Assembly: GCF_910592395.1 (NCBI RefSeq)
Contig: NC_088311.1
Coordinates: 25,018,646-25,082,645 of the forward strand
Origin: Lineus longissimus
Lineage: Eukaryota > Nemertea > Pilidiophora > Heteronemertea > Lineidae
DNA length: 64,000 nt
Direction: 5' to 3'
This document shows positions 25,880-38,505 of the stretch, piece after piece. Within the stretch, counting starts at the first letter, position 1; each line of letters opens with the position of its first letter. Under the pieces are notes generated by a model. It had not been told where the DNA came from. It saw only the letters and a program-made list of their open reading frames with translations, and made no database searches. Both the position numbers and the translations under genes were made by a program.

Positions 25880-27615
25880 CTCAACGTGTTGGCCGGATGG
25901 TAGAGCTGCCCACCGACTTGGTCTGGTTGTGACCATCTATTTGTCTCTGGCTGTATTGGCAGGGCGGTGGAGCTGCCAGGCCTTAGTCCATCTGATTGTG
26001 ACTCTCATATCATTCACCACAAGGCCTGGTCAAGCTCAGTCTGATTGTGATTATCTCACATCGCTTGCTGTGTTGGGAAGACGGTTGAGCTGCCAGACTT
26101 TCAGACCTTCCATCTGGTTGTACATCTTTTACATCGGACGATGGTATGACTATTCCTCTCACACAGCTTTCATGAAGACAGTGGAGTTGCTTGTGACTGC
26201 CAGGCCTGATTCGGTCTGGTTGTGACTGTCTAATCTCTCTCACCGTGTTGGCAAGATGGTGAGCTTGCCAGTACAAAGCAGTACAGGCTGGTCACGGCTG
26301 TCTCATCTCACCTTAGACCGTGGAGCTGCCAAGCACTAATCGGTCTGGTTGTACCACTTTCTAACAACACATGTCCTGTGTTGTAAGGGTCAAGCTCCTG
26401 GCTCTGGTTGTGGCCGTCTTATCTCTCACTGTGTCGGATAGACGGTGGAGCTCCATGCAAAACTCGTGGTCGTGACTGTCATATACCACCCATCGTGTTG
26501 ATGACACGGCGGAGCAGCCAGGCCCGATTCGGTCGCGTTGTGGCTGTCTCATCTCACCGTCTTGGTTAGACGCTGAGTTGCCGGGCTTGATTCGATCTGT
26601 GCATGTGATCTTCAGATATCGCTCACTGTGTTGGCATCATGGTGGAGTTGCGAGGCCTGATTTGGTCTGGTTGTTGCTGTATCATCTCTCTCACCGTGTT
26701 GGTATCACGTTGGAGCAGCCTTGTCCAACTCGGGGTGATTGTGACTGTCTCATATCACGCAATGTGTTAGCAACCCGGTGTGGCAGCAAGGCCCGATTCC
26801 GGGGTGGTTGTGATTGTCTCATCTCCTTTACCGTGTTGGCAGGAGGGCGATGCAGCCAGGCCCAATGCGGGCAGCGGGCACGTTGTGACTGTCTTATCTC
26901 TCATCGTGTTGATTAGACTGTAACCTTTCACGCCTGACTCGATCCTCTAATCTCCAGCGTGTTAGCAAGACAGTCGATTCGGTCTTCTTGAACATCTCTC
27001 GTGTCTCTCACTCTGTCAGCTGGACAGCTGCTGGGTCCAATGTGTGGTTGTGACTGTCTCATATCTCAAGTGTGTTACCCTAGAAAACAGCAGGCCCTTT
27101 CTAGCCACGACAGAGGGATCTTGATGTTGTAGGTCCGTCAATACAGAGGATATCTCTGACTGTCCCATTCTCACCGCTGCCAGCCGACTCGGTCTGGTTG
27201 GATTGTCTCATATCTCCCTCTGTTTTGGCAAGACGATGGAGCAGCGAGCATGGAGGCCTTATTCTATAGGATTGTGACTTTCTCATGGTCTTGTGTTGGT
27301 AATGAGACGGTGCATGGTGCTTGCAGGCTTAATTTTGTCGGGTTATTCCTCTCGTATATCTCTCACGAGTTGATAAGACAGTAGAGGTGGTTATGTCGGT
27401 CTCGTATCTCTCGCCGTGTTGAGCTAATCAGGCAGATTTGGACTGGTTGTGACTGTCCCACGTCTCTCGCAGTGTGGGCAGGATAGTGGAGCAAAACGAG
27501 GCCCGATGTAGACTAGTTGTGGCGGTCTTATTGCCTTCATCGCTATGTTAACAAAACGGTGGAGCTGCAAAGCACTATTCCGTCTGGTTGTACCTCTCTT
27601 ACGTCTTTCACGTCA
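25880..27615. repeat. Degenerate tandem array, units about 60-66 bp
   Basis: Recurring blocks read roughly CTCACCGTGTTGGCAAGACG, then GGTGGAGCTGCCAGGCC, then TCGGTCTGGTTGTGACTGTC. Units vary a lot in length and sequence, implying an old array. Spacing of about 60-66 bp was measured between a few blocks only. Open frames through it are repeat artefacts. Confidence 0.85.
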
Positions 27616-27649
27616 CGTGTTGGGTAGCTTAGTTGGCTTAGCTAGGTTG

Positions 27650-28490
27650 TCCTCTAACAATGTAGCGTACTTGATGAAGAGTTCCCTATTCAGGGTGTCT
27701 CAAAATGCAGCAGGCTGTTCTCCAACAAGGACAAGGTGTACTGGATGAAGAACTCCCTATTCAGGGTGTCTCAAAAGACAGTAGGTTGTCCTCCAGCAAG
27801 GACATGCTGTACTAGAGGAACAGCTTTCTATTCAGGGTGTCTCAAAAGACAGTAGGTTGTCCTCCAGCAAGGACATGACGTACTGGATGAAGAGCTTCCT
27901 ATTCAGGGTGTCTCAAAAGACAATAGGTTGTCCTTAAGCAAGGACATGACGAACTGGATGAAGAGCTGCCTATTCAGGGTGTCTCAAAAGACAGTAGGTT
28001 GTCCTCCAGCAAGGACATGACGTACTGGATGAAGAGCTTTCTATTCGGGGTGTCTCAAAAGACAGTAGGTTGTACTCCAGCAAGGCGATGATGTACTGGA
28101 TGAAGAAGTCCCTATTCAGGGTGTCTCAAAAGACAGTAGGTTCTCCTCCAGCAAGGACATGATGTACTGGATGAAGAGCTTCCTATTCAGGGTGTCTCAA
28201 AACACAGGAGGCTGTCCTCTGGCAAGGACAACATAGATGAAGAGGTCCCTGTTCAGGGCGTCTCTAAAGACAATATCCTCTGACAGGACACTCCGTACTG
28301 GATGAAGAGCGCCCTATTCAGGGTGTACCAAAAGGCAGTGGACTGTTCTCCGACAGGGACAAGCTGTACTGGATTAAGAGCGCCCTGTTCAGGGTGTCTC
28401 AAAAGACAGTTTGCTGTCCTCCGACATGGCCAAGCTGTACAGGATGAAGAGCCCCCTGTTCAAGATGTCTAAGAAGACGTACAAGTACCT
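27650..28490. repeat. 71-bp tandem array, about 12 copies
   Basis: Units contain CAGGGTGTCTCAAAAGACAG, TTGTCCTCCAGCAAGGACA and TACTGGATGAAGAGC. CAGGGTGTC recurs at 27762, 27833 and 27904, giving a 71-bp period. The edges are more diverged than the centre. It directly follows the older array at 25880. Confidence 0.93.
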
Positions 28491-29155
28491 GATGAAAAGC
28501 ATAGCTAAGAGGAGGAGCCGTAAGCACTTCTCATGAGGATCCGGGCAGTCAAATAACAACAGGAACAGCTCATTGCAATAGACAACCAACTTCATTATTT
28601 TATTGCCAAGAAAATTGCAATTCTTACATTGATCATGATCCACTCATCAGGACACTGTGTCTTCACTCAATGGTACCTTCTTCACATGTCTAAAATATAA
28701 ACTAACACAGCAAGGTTTGACAGTGAATTAACTCAAGGCCCAAGTCATTATCTCCCCGCTTTCCGAAAAAGAGGGCGAGATATTGTATTAGCGTTCGCCG
28801 CCAGTTCGTTTAAAGTGATTTCTCTTCCTTGACCGTTCAACATACCACCTTGAAAGTTTGGTACATGTTTGGTACTCCTCCACTGATGTGCACAACACTC
28901 ACTTGTTGGTCTTGCGGCATGGCCGGACATCTCAACACTGCGGTGCACATACAAGCTTTGAGTTAATTCACATGTATCACTACCGCTGAATAAAGCCAAG
29001 AAAAGCCGACTACAAATGAATCTGACATAACCTGCTTGCAAGCTAAATGAAATGTCCATTTGTTAGAATTCCATATCAAATTTTTACCATAATGACATGA
29101 CAGTCATTATTTCGATGCAATCAACTCAATCATCTAGAGTCAAAAAGAGTCTGAT
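28491..29155. other. Intergenic stretch with no recognisable gene
   Basis: A 103-codon open frame on the minus strand (28748-29059) has no recognisable motif and no splice-compatible neighbours; I do not call it a gene. Nothing else is supportable. Confidence 0.4.
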
Positions 29156-29159
29156 GCGC

Positions 29160-29375
29160 TAATACACTATTCTAGTGTAATGAACATTGCCTATACTTCT
29201 ATCGAGTGTAATGAACATTGCCAATCGTTTGATCTAGTGCAATCAACACTGCTAACTATTCATCTAGTGCAATGAACATTGCTAACATTTTATCCAGTGC
29301 AATGAACATTTCAAGTATATATCTGCATGTAGCCTATCGCTAGTATTTCATCTATTGCAATGAACATCGCTTATA
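29160..29375. repeat. Degenerate tandem repeat, units about 31 bp
   Basis: Units resemble TCTAGTGCAATGAACATTGC plus about 10 AT-rich bases, repeated five to six times with substitutions. The consensus block CTAGTGCAATGAACATTGC remains easy to follow. Confidence 0.8.
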
Positions 29376-29874
29376 TTTCAACCTTGCTCATGTCTCTAAA
29401 TTAGCTATGTGCTGTAGCTGATGATATTTTAAAAAGTTCCTAAAGTGTACGCGGCTTTAGCAAAGTGAAATCATATCTTGTCCTCTGTGCTCTAAAAGCA
29501 AAAATCAAAATTATCGTTGTGAAAGGAAGAAATATCTATGCTAACTCGTAGCAAAGACTATCATTCATTGTTCGATGGAATATGAAATTGACATTTAAAG
29601 GTCCATTGCCTTTCAAGGTATAATTTTCTGGACGACTGCTGTCAGCACTAACATTACACTGGAGTGTCATGCTTCTCTACAGAAAGCAACTGGGAGTAAA
29701 ACTCCGCAGACACAGTGATCCATTCCGGTAAAATTCATATTCATCTCTTACTTTTAAGAAAAGGAGTTAAGTGTCTTGCTCTAGGGCACTAGGCGACAGC
29801 AGTGGCCCTGCTGCGAGATTAACCTACGACAGGTTCTTATTTAGTTTCAGAATCAATCCCCCAGGTCTATTAAG

Positions 29875-30005
29875 AATGTGTGATAGTAGAGGCAACCTCT
29901 GCAGTTCCCTGATAGTGGTTTTGAACCCAGGACCTCGTGGACGGGCACCAATCGCCAGCACGGAGGGACTGAGCACACTGCCAGCCAGACAAATCCATTG
30001 AGAGT
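29875..30005 (-). repeat. tRNA-derived SINE, minus strand
   Basis: On the minus strand TGGCTGGCAGTGTGCTCAG lies upstream of CCTGGGTTCAAAACCAC, matching an A-box-like and a B-box-like element. No intact tRNA fold was seen. Confidence 0.5.
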
Positions 30006-30009
30006 CCTG

Positions 30010-31880
30010 GGCTCTAAACCAGTAAAGCAGTTACCCGGGTTTCACAACTGACCTTGGTTTATTTATAAAGAAGGTGAAACGTTTGTTGAGCTGGGAATGA
30101 ACCATTAAAATGCCATCACATCACAACAATGAAGTTATAATACCGAAAACCATCATCAATTCCTACAGACATCAGGCATATTTTGAAAATGATAATTCGT
30201 ACCAAATAGCAACAATGTCACCTTTCCAAACTTTGAAACTGGTATTAAATGATAGGATGGCATACCATCCAAGATGTAGAAAGAAATTCATCCGCATCCT
30301 AATCTATCCGCAAAAATTCTCTTAAAAGGGGTACATTACCTTTGATATCATACTTTTGCTTTAATTTCCAAATACCTGGCGTCTGTAAGGGTTAACACAT
30401 TAAATATAAGACGTTGAACCATCCAAAGATGGCGGATCTGCCTGACTGGCAGTGCGCCCAGTCCCGTTCCGCTGGCAATCGGTGCCGAACGTAAAATGAC
30501 GAGCACTCGTAGGACAGAGAATTTTCTGAAATTATGTATCTTCAAGCAACTTGCAAGCAGCTTTTCTCGACAATGTTTATGTCACATTGGCATATGTATG
30601 ATGGAAACCATGAGAATGTCAAATTATTACAAAGCAGTCAGCAAATTAGAATACAAATTTGTTCCCAATTTTCCACTTTCTCAGTTTATCATAAGAGAAG
30701 ATTTTCGCAAAACAGCTCTGTTATTATTACCTAAAGTCTTATCTGAAATTTCACCTGAAGTCTTTTTTATCTGAAATTCCATTTAACACCAGAGATGAAG
30801 TGAATAAGTCATGTTAGTTTATGCATTAACCTCATAAAAATATAGAAAGATTTACACCAAGAGATATATCAGCTAGCCAAAACTTCTATACATTTTCAAT
30901 TTCATAATAATATTTTCAACGTTGTTTTCTAGAATTTGAGATGTAGTACAACTACGGAATGCTAACTTGAGATCAATAATGATAAATAATCTAATTCAAT
31001 CGTAACCATGGTACTATCACCACGGCAACATAATCAATCCCAAACAATCTTTAATCCTTCTTCCACGGCCACAAGCTGATAAACGTAGCAATGAAGTCAG
31101 GCATAACATGATATGACATCTACCCTCTCAATGTCCGTTACTTTTCCTACAGAACAGAGGAAGGTGGGGGTCCAACATAGGCATGCAGCTCCTCTGACAA
31201 GAGGCCAACCTCAGCAGGAGACACAAGACTGATTCAATGCGCATCACTCTTATTGTCGGCATCAATTCCACTGGGATTCAGACTTCAGCTTATCAATCAA
31301 ACCTTGACAGCATTTTAACACCATCATGTCTTTTATTGAGGTCCCTACAGCGTTAAACACACCCACCCATCTCCCGCCCTTTTCATCACCACCCTATATT
31401 ATTAAGAGGAACTAGTTGTATCTAAATCACATTGAAGAAAAATCTCATTGAAGTTTGATATAATGCAGATCAGTGCCAATAGGAGGAGCAGTATCAGTGA
31501 CATTTCCTCTATGTCTTCTTACCAAGGTTACAGTAGATAGCAATGCTGTATAGGCAATGTTTTGTAATGGCAAGGAGGAGAGTTCCATCCTATAGTTTAC
31601 CACATTGAAGTTGAAAGCATTTAGAAGACAGAATGGTCGTTGAACTGACAGGCACTCTCTGACTACCAACAGCGCCCCATTTTAACCGGGTTTAGAACTG
31701 AACATGCAGCTCCCCCTACCAGCAGTCCCGCAAGTCCTATATACACTGGATCCAATAAATATACACACAGATGCTACAAACAGATATTTACAGATGTATA
31801 TATACAAAGTCTAATATACAAGTCAGGTCATATCACATTTTTTGTATTTTCATATTCGCCAGGTCATCCTGGCAAGGAAA
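30010..31880. other. Intergenic stretch with no recognisable gene
   Basis: AT-rich; short open frames lack motifs and splice-compatible partners. I see nothing supportable here. Confidence 0.45.
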
Positions 31881-31884
31881 ATGC

Positions 31885-31958
31885 TACAGGGTGGCACAAA
31901 AATCTCTTTCTTTTTAAAATCTTTTTAGCTATTGGGTAGGTTTTTGGGCCGCCCTGTA
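31885..31958. mobile_element. Tiny mariner-type MITE, about 74 bp
   Basis: The left end TACAGGGTGGCACAAAAA and the reverse complement of the right end, TACAGGGCGGCCCAAAAA, match at 16 of 18 positions and begin with TA. TACAGGGTG-type ends with a TA target are typical of Tc1/mariner-superfamily MITEs (known). Confidence 0.65.
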
Positions 31959-32397
31959 TATCATTATTCTCAATACATCAGAGATTAAAGGTTTCATCTC
32001 ACTTCAGGCCCAGAAAACCCCCAGCCAAGCCAATAAAGTCACCGCCGAAACAACCTAGTACCCATGGGAAGAATTTTCAACCACCTGGGTATTTTGTTTC
32101 ATACGTCAATCTAATGGGCGAGTGGCGCCTAATATTTTACACGAAGTGAAAAGAATATTAATCCTATAAGTACTATTAAAATGAAATTGATGAAATTACC
32201 AACGATTTTAAAAGAAATTGTCTACGCGCAAGCTCCTGAGAGAGAGACATTAATATTTCTAATGGCATAATTCTCTGAATTTTGAAGAATTTCTAACATT
32301 GGCAGGCCTAGAGACTAATTTAAAAAGAAAATCTAGTCCTTACAGGATTGATTTATAAGACTATTTAATAAGTACTGATTATGATGCAGAAATTGGC

Positions 32398-33092
32398 ACA
32401 TTTGTTCACTGAAGGCCAACCCACCGTACATCAACAGGCATGATCGTACTACATGTATACCCTTGGTTCACCGAAGGCCAACCCCACGTACATCAACAGG
32501 CATGATCGTACTACATGTATACCCTTGGTTCACCGAAGGCCAACCCCACGTACATCAACAGGCATGATCGTACTACATGTATACCCTTGCTTCACCGAAG
32601 GCCAACCCCACGTACATCAACAGGCATGATCGTACTACATGTATACCCTTGCTTCACCGAAGGCCAACCCCACGTACATCAACAGGCATGATCGTACTAC
32701 ATGTATACCCTTGGTTCACCGAAGGCCAACCCACCGTACATCAACAGGCATGATCGTACTACATGTATACCCTTGCTTCACCGAAGGCCAACCCACCGTA
32801 CATCAACAGGCATGATCGTACTACATGTATACCCTTGGTTCACCGAAGGCCAACCCACCGTACATCAACAGGCATGATCGTACTACATGTATACCCTTGG
32901 TTCACCGAAGGCCAACCCACCGTACATCAACAGGCATGATCGTACTACATGTATACCCTTGGTTCACCGAAGGCCAACCCACGTTCACCAACAGGCATGA
33001 TCGTACTACATGTATACCCTTGGTTCACCGAAGGCCAACCCCACGTTCACCAACAGGCATGATCGTACTACATGTATACCCTTGCTTCACCG
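32398..33092. repeat. 62-bp minisatellite, about 11 copies
   Basis: Units contain TTCACCGAAGGCCAACCC, GTACATCAACAGGCATGATC and GTACTACATGTATACCCTTG, spaced 62 bp apart (TTCACC at 32467 and 32529). Variation is limited to a few positions (CCCCACG/CCCACCG, TTGG/TTGC). Because 62 is not a multiple of 3, frames through it cycle and are spurious. Confidence 0.96.
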
Positions 33093-36000
33093 CTTCAAGA
33101 CCGCTTTGTTATGTGCAAAGGCCAGGCCGGATCAGGACAGCATACCAATGAACCAATTGCTGTCGTCAGCCCAATTGATGTCCATTAATTGAACATTATG
33201 AATGGGATTAAAAGACTGCGCGTTATTTCTCCCATTTCTTTGATGTAATCGATGCAACACGAGTAGTTCCATTGCTGTCCATAGGGGACATGACACACTG
33301 TACTACATCACAAAGGGAAACCACTATAATTTAATGGATTAAGTGATGTAATTATTATGCACTTTTGAATTAAAGTATAATATTTTTGAGGTGAAAGATT
33401 AACGATTAAAGCGTGCACTTTTCAATCATCTAAAGCTAGGAGGCAGTAAAACTATAACGTGTATTTTCTTTGTGAACTAAGCCACCGGCTGCTTCTTCCA
33501 ACCTTTATTTTCTTCACAGGAATTCAGATTTTCATCCATCAAAAAGAGCAGAGAGTGTATTTTGTACAGAAAAATTTTCATGACAGTGAATTTATGCAGT
33601 GGTGTAAGCAAAATCCACACTCAATTGTTTACCAGTTCAGCTTTAAGCAAATATTGACCAGGTCAGCTTTAAGCCTTGACTTGTGTTTCTTCCCCATGGC
33701 AACAAGTACATTAACTTTCAAAGCACTTACATCACAGGTAAACAGACAGTAGAGACATCTAGAGGGAGAACGGTTAATCATTTGCATATTTAACATGATA
33801 CCTGGAATGAAGACCTACACGATATAAAGGAACTAGAAAATGACATTATGGCTTAATTAGATGTATTATTTGGATATATGAATGTATTGGATGCAAGGTT
33901 GTGGAGTATAATAATGTTAGTGAAAAATATCGATCGCACTTTCCTGCTCAGTTTGGCAGTCTCACTATTTATCAACCATTTTTAAGGTTAGAGGTGTTTT
34001 TCTACATTCACACCTTGTATCCCAGCCAAGGCCTTGTACTTGATACAATGTGTAATTACTGAATAGGATCGATATCCTTTCATCAATAGATTTAGTTGAG
34101 ATATTGCATCAGCAAGCGGCCAATCCTTTTCAACATTTTTAGATATCACGAAAGAGACTTATTCGCTACTTATTCATCAGTTTCAGAAGCAGTCAAAATG
34201 GCAGTTTATTCCACAATCTCGTAAACCGTTCACATTTGAAGGAAAAACGGGCATATTACGTCATATACTCATACATGTCATCACACCAAGATCGAAAAAT
34301 GATTGTATTAGCCAACCTTGTCCCCAGTGGTCATCAGATCTACAGGTTGTCGCAATAAGATGTTGCTTCTACTACAATATACTGCCACATATTCAGGACT
34401 GACCTATTGGTCGTATTTGTGACCCTTTTCTAACCCGGCGGTATGAGGCTAAAAATCATAAGATCATGAGATCAAGTACTTCCGATCAAACACTGATGTG
34501 GAACCATTGGGGACAATGTTGCATAGTTGCCACGAGGACACGTACATTCTGATGTAACTAATCACAAACGTTAATTAGAAGTTAACTATTCTATACATGA
34601 TATATACAGTTAGATGTCGCTTAGAGGCTGGTTACTCTAAGGATTTCGGCAGTATACCTTTGATCATTTTGGTGAATAGGCACGGTGTTTTTCCTAATGG
34701 ATCGACGAAGAACACTTGGGTATCTCATCTACATAACTTGATGACAACACTAACGTGATCGGTGACATCACTCCATATATAAACCATCCTACCACGAAAA
34801 GGACTACAGCTTAATCTCAATAGTGTAATCACATTTTCAGGGCACTGGGATTTTCATTTTCATATATTTTACAAGTTAATAGCTCAGTAGATATTCTACC
34901 CGTCTCATACATTATTGTCTTTCACTCACAACCAGCTGGATTCAAGATTCCAATACCCTTTCAACTATGGTTGAAATCCGGCAAAGCATTGACGATCCCA
35001 CCAAGCACTGACCATGCAACTGAGGGAAAATCAACATATCATACGAATTTAACTTTTGTGTGCGAGATAAAAGCATCGTGTGGCGAGAAATATACAAAGC
35101 GAGACCAGGCAACCCCACCATAGTTGAATCGAAAAAACAGTATATAAGCTTACAGGTAAAACCTATTTATTTTTGTGGCCACAATTGTTGAAAAAAACTC
35201 CGTTTCCATTGATAAAAACCAACCGATTGGGCATCTTTCGGGCCATTTATTCATTTTTTTCTCATGCACGAAATTATTAAGTTTGGGAAAATAAATAGGT
35301 TTGCTGTTGTCCTAAGACTCAAATAATAACAAGGGGTTAAAAGGCATCAAAGAGAGGTGATGTTCTTTCAGTAATGTGCAATATTTTTCACATGCAGGTT
35401 TTTTCTGACAAACATCACTTGTCTGTTACGGTCATCGGCCGTTTATGTGGCATTTGTCGCCATCTCATAGCCATAGCTATCAAACCAGAATGATAGCATA
35501 GGTGCCTGTAAGATTGACCTTTTTATCTCCCATTGGACCGATAATTATCGCACATCACTGTGCTTAAAATCACGTGTCTGCAAAGCACTTAACAATAACA
35601 GCCAATCACAGTTAAATAATTGAAGCAGATAAAAGGGTGCGCATCAACTTGACAAGAATTTGAAAAACGGTAACAAGTTTTAATAAGATTTCTAACCTAA
35701 TTAATAAATTCATAACATCTGTACATTAATCACATAATAACCAGCTTTTAATTAGCTGATATTTTGAGAATGTACACGTTTCAAGTCAAAGGGACTTTTT
35801 CATCATTCACACCTGCTTGGCAACTTCATGGTCCCTTTCCACTCGCTAGTGACTCCACGTAAGAGTTCATTTCCTGATGCTGAATCCAGTCAATGCTGTT
35901 ACAGAAAATCTATTAGTTTCACACCGATCAATTTCAGCTCAGCTAGACCTCAGCCACCTGTGTATAACTAGTATCTACAGTGCATTACATGTATGGTGTC

Positions 36001-36240
36001 TCACGCTTAGTCAACCTGAAACTGATCTTAACTTACTCAGACTGATACGAGCCTTAATTCAATACTTGATGCAAAACGATCAACCAACCGACATGATATG
36101 TTGACAAAACTGATAACAAACTAAACTCCTTCCAAGAATTTTATAAAGCATGAATTTCTACTAGTAGTTTTGCCCTAACCAAAGTTCTGAAACTCTGTAA
36201 TGTCAATTTAAAGGGAGACTAAAGGCAGTTTCTAGGAGGG
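33093..36240. other. Intergenic stretch with no recognisable gene
   Basis: AT-rich DNA between the 62-bp array and a SINE-like element. No exon, RNA gene or clear mobile element could be supported by eye. Confidence 0.45.
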
Positions 36241-36264
36241 CGAGATTAAGTTATATGAATTCAC

Positions 36265-36505
36265 CTGCACTTGAAACATAATATGTAGAGAAGTTCATTG
36301 TCGAGATAGGACACAGAGACGCTCTCGTGTTAAAAAAAAGAAAAAAATCTTCGTCGAGCGGGTTCGAACTCGGAACCCTCGCCACTTGATCCTTGCCGTC
36401 ATACCCGTTATGCCATGAAGCCATTGTTGTATAATACACATATTTTCCAGTTTTTCATTTCACGTTCAAGCTTGACAGAATGGCGTCTTTTGTGCCATCT
36501 GTACC
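36265..36505 (-). repeat. tRNA-derived SINE-like composite element, copy 1 (minus)
   Basis: On the minus strand: a unique head (CATTCTGTCAAGCTTG), then GGCTTCATGGCATAACGGGT with a tRNA-like A box, then CCGAGTTCGAACCCG with a good B box, a T-rich tract, and the body ACACGAGAGCGTCTCTGTG. The same order of blocks recurs on the plus strand at 62055-62290, so it is a dispersed family. Confidence 0.75.
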
Positions 36506-36884
36506 ATTTTCAGTTTCAAAGTGGCCTTTAAAATTTGCCCTCTTACAATATTGGCAAAGTAAATTCATAAGATACATAATCAGGAGATAAACCTGACACC
36601 CTGTGATGATTATAGGAGCACGCAGCTATTTTTCGAGTTTTAAAGATGCAAAACAATTTCCCGCTTTGCTGGTATTAAAACCATGCGAGTATTGAGGAAC
36701 TGTCTGATTAGATGGCATTCGATTTCAAACAACAACCGCGCGAGGTCGCAATGGCCACTTATAGTAAGATTATATGAACTGATGTGTTTTCCACATCTGG
36801 TGAATACGGTAGCGCCACGGCGGCCTGCTGGTAGCCTATCAATCTGAGGGTATTTGAAACAGTGGCTATCTGGTCGTTCAAAAC

Positions 36885-36950
36885 ATGGCGGACAGGCGTT
36901 AGTGTTTTCTAACTTGGCCGTTAGGGTTTTTATGAATGCATGTTAGCTTT
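36885..36950. repeat. Detached end module of the SINE-like composite element
   Basis: GTTAGTGTTTTCTAACTTGG followed by CCGTTAGGGTTTTTATGAATGCATG is shared with 62345-62395 (direct) and 62013-62065 (inverted). Here it is about 380 bp from the rest of copy 1. Confidence 0.7.
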
Positions 36951-37161
36951 AAGGATTGTTTTGGGGTTGGGAAGATGTAGGCCCAGTATTGTTACAATGA
37001 TCGAATGTGATATCCTCTAGCAATAGCATACCCGCCTTTACAATAAAATCAAGAACTTTGGTTAAGGCAGGCATTTGTATCTGTTTCAGTCCTGAAATCC
37101 TGGCATAGTCTTTCTCGCTTGATTTTGGTCAAGTGGGCCAAGGATGCTGACTTTGAGCTCG

Positions 37162-37352
37162 TGACCTTGAACTAGCTGACCTTGAGATTGTTGACCTTAA
37201 ACAGGTCAAGCAGGAAGTTCTGACATTGAACTGGCTGACCTTGTGCTAGTGACCTGCAACTAGCCGACTTCAAAGTAGTGAACTCCTGCTATCTGCCTTT
37301 AGCTAGTGACGTTCAACAAGGTGACCTTGACGGCTTGAGCATATGACCTTGA
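37162..37352. repeat. Cluster of TGACCTTGA-type motifs
   Basis: TGACCTTGA occurs at 37162, 37177, 37322 and 37344, with close variants at 37192, 37221, 37236 and 37250, plus an opposite-strand AGGTCAAG at 37203. It reads as a degenerate repeat of about 14-15 bp, but each unit also matches the extended nuclear-receptor half-site bound by NR5A and ERR proteins. Confidence 0.7.
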
Positions 37353-38111
37353 AACTGTTAACTTCACCAAGCACCTATCGAAATCACACAAATCTTTTCA
37401 TCAGAAAATGAGGAGTTGATTTTACAAAATTTGAGAAGTTGAGTTTTGAGGTTAGCCTATGATTACATGTATATCTAATAATTTGATAATTTACCCTGCA
37501 TAATATAATGTTATTATTGTGAATCCATCTTGGAAGGAGGATTAACAGTTTGTTTATGTACATTTCGAACCTATGACACTTGCAGCAGAACAGTCACCCA
37601 TAAAATGGTAAAATTCCTCAAAAGTCTAATTATGAATGGTGATAATTTCAAGTGAAAATTAATGACTTTATATCAAAAATGTATTCATGCTCGTAAATTT
37701 GAAAATTCTAGATACTTCACACCAACTTGTTATAATTGAATGTTATATGGTACAGCACACAGCAGAGAACAATACAACGTTACTAAACACTATCATGTCC
37801 CAAATGTCAAAACTTTATAAACACGAAGATATCACAATTTTGCATTGAAGGCAGTTGATGATGAAATACCGGTGAATTTAGAATCCCTCAGATATAATCA
37901 TCGACGGGCCGGCGTGGCATGAAGAAATGGAGATTTCCCATGAATAACATAAGTCCTATTGATTCTAAAGATTGACACCAGACGTCAGTCTAAATCAATG
38001 AACTTTACCACAAACAGTTCAGTTCTGACTGCAAGTGTCAAGAAAATCCAACTGCTCTTTCCAATTTATGTTTCATCAACGAAACCTCTTAATCAGTCCA
38101 CAGCAATACCG

Positions 38112-38117
38112 TTTATT
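38112..38117 (-). promoter_or_regulatory. Poly(A) signal of the otoferlin gene
   Basis: AATAAA on the minus strand, about 26 nt beyond the stop codon of the distal alternative last exon. I found no AATAAA between the two alternative last exons, so transcripts ending in either exon may share this signal. Confidence 0.6.
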
Positions 38118-38142
38118 GAAATCATTATCCAAGTGGCGCCAC

Positions 38143-38323
38143 CTATGCGCCGAACATCCTCTTTACAGTGTATCCCGGCATCGAGTAGAAGAAGATTGCC
38201 AAAATGGCGGTCAGGAGGAGAACAACGAGAACTTTCAAGATGACCCATTTGTAGTTATGCCAGAGAATGTAGCGAATAGACTTCAGAGGGTTCAAGAACC
38301 AGATAAAAGAAGAATCTGGCCGG
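38143..38323 (-). CDS. OTOF: Otoferlin alternative terminal exon, distal copy
   Basis: A second complete last exon, 181 bp, exactly the length and phase of the proximal copy at 38506-38686. It begins after TTTTTTCAG and encodes [15 protein letters not shown] through the transmembrane anchor to YTVKRMFGA and TAG. The exon ending at 39956 supplies AA, and either copy's first C completes AAC, as in the vertebrate KPNRPD junction. Only four residues differ between the copies (Leu/Cys, Val/Ile, Ile/Leu, Thr/Ile). A poly(A) signal follows 26 nt after the stop. No frameshift or stop damages it. Confidence 0.85.
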
Positions 38324-38505
38324 CTGAAAAAATACGGAAAAAATCATTGAGTATATTCAGATCATATTTGATATAACGGTAATATCCGTATATACTGTAG
38401 TATAGGTCACACTATTTCACGGGTGTACACGTTAGTGGCCTATAGGAATCAAATGTTCGATAACGAAGAAGAGTAATACTGTTCTAAGTGGATAGATGGC
38501 GCTCC

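Noticed and set aside
28748-29059. A 103-codon minus-strand frame in the gene-poor middle
   Set aside because: No motif, no homologous block recognised, and no splice-compatible neighbours.
32825-33192. Open frames of 108 and 60 codons with a repeated peptide
   Set aside because: They come from the 62-bp minisatellite, whose period is not a multiple of 3, so the peptide cycles through frames; no splice sites or homologous blocks.
38143-38323. The distal otoferlin terminal exon as a pseudo-exon
   Set aside because: It has no frameshift or early stop, keeps acceptor, phase and length, has a poly(A) signal, and differs mainly at synonymous sites.
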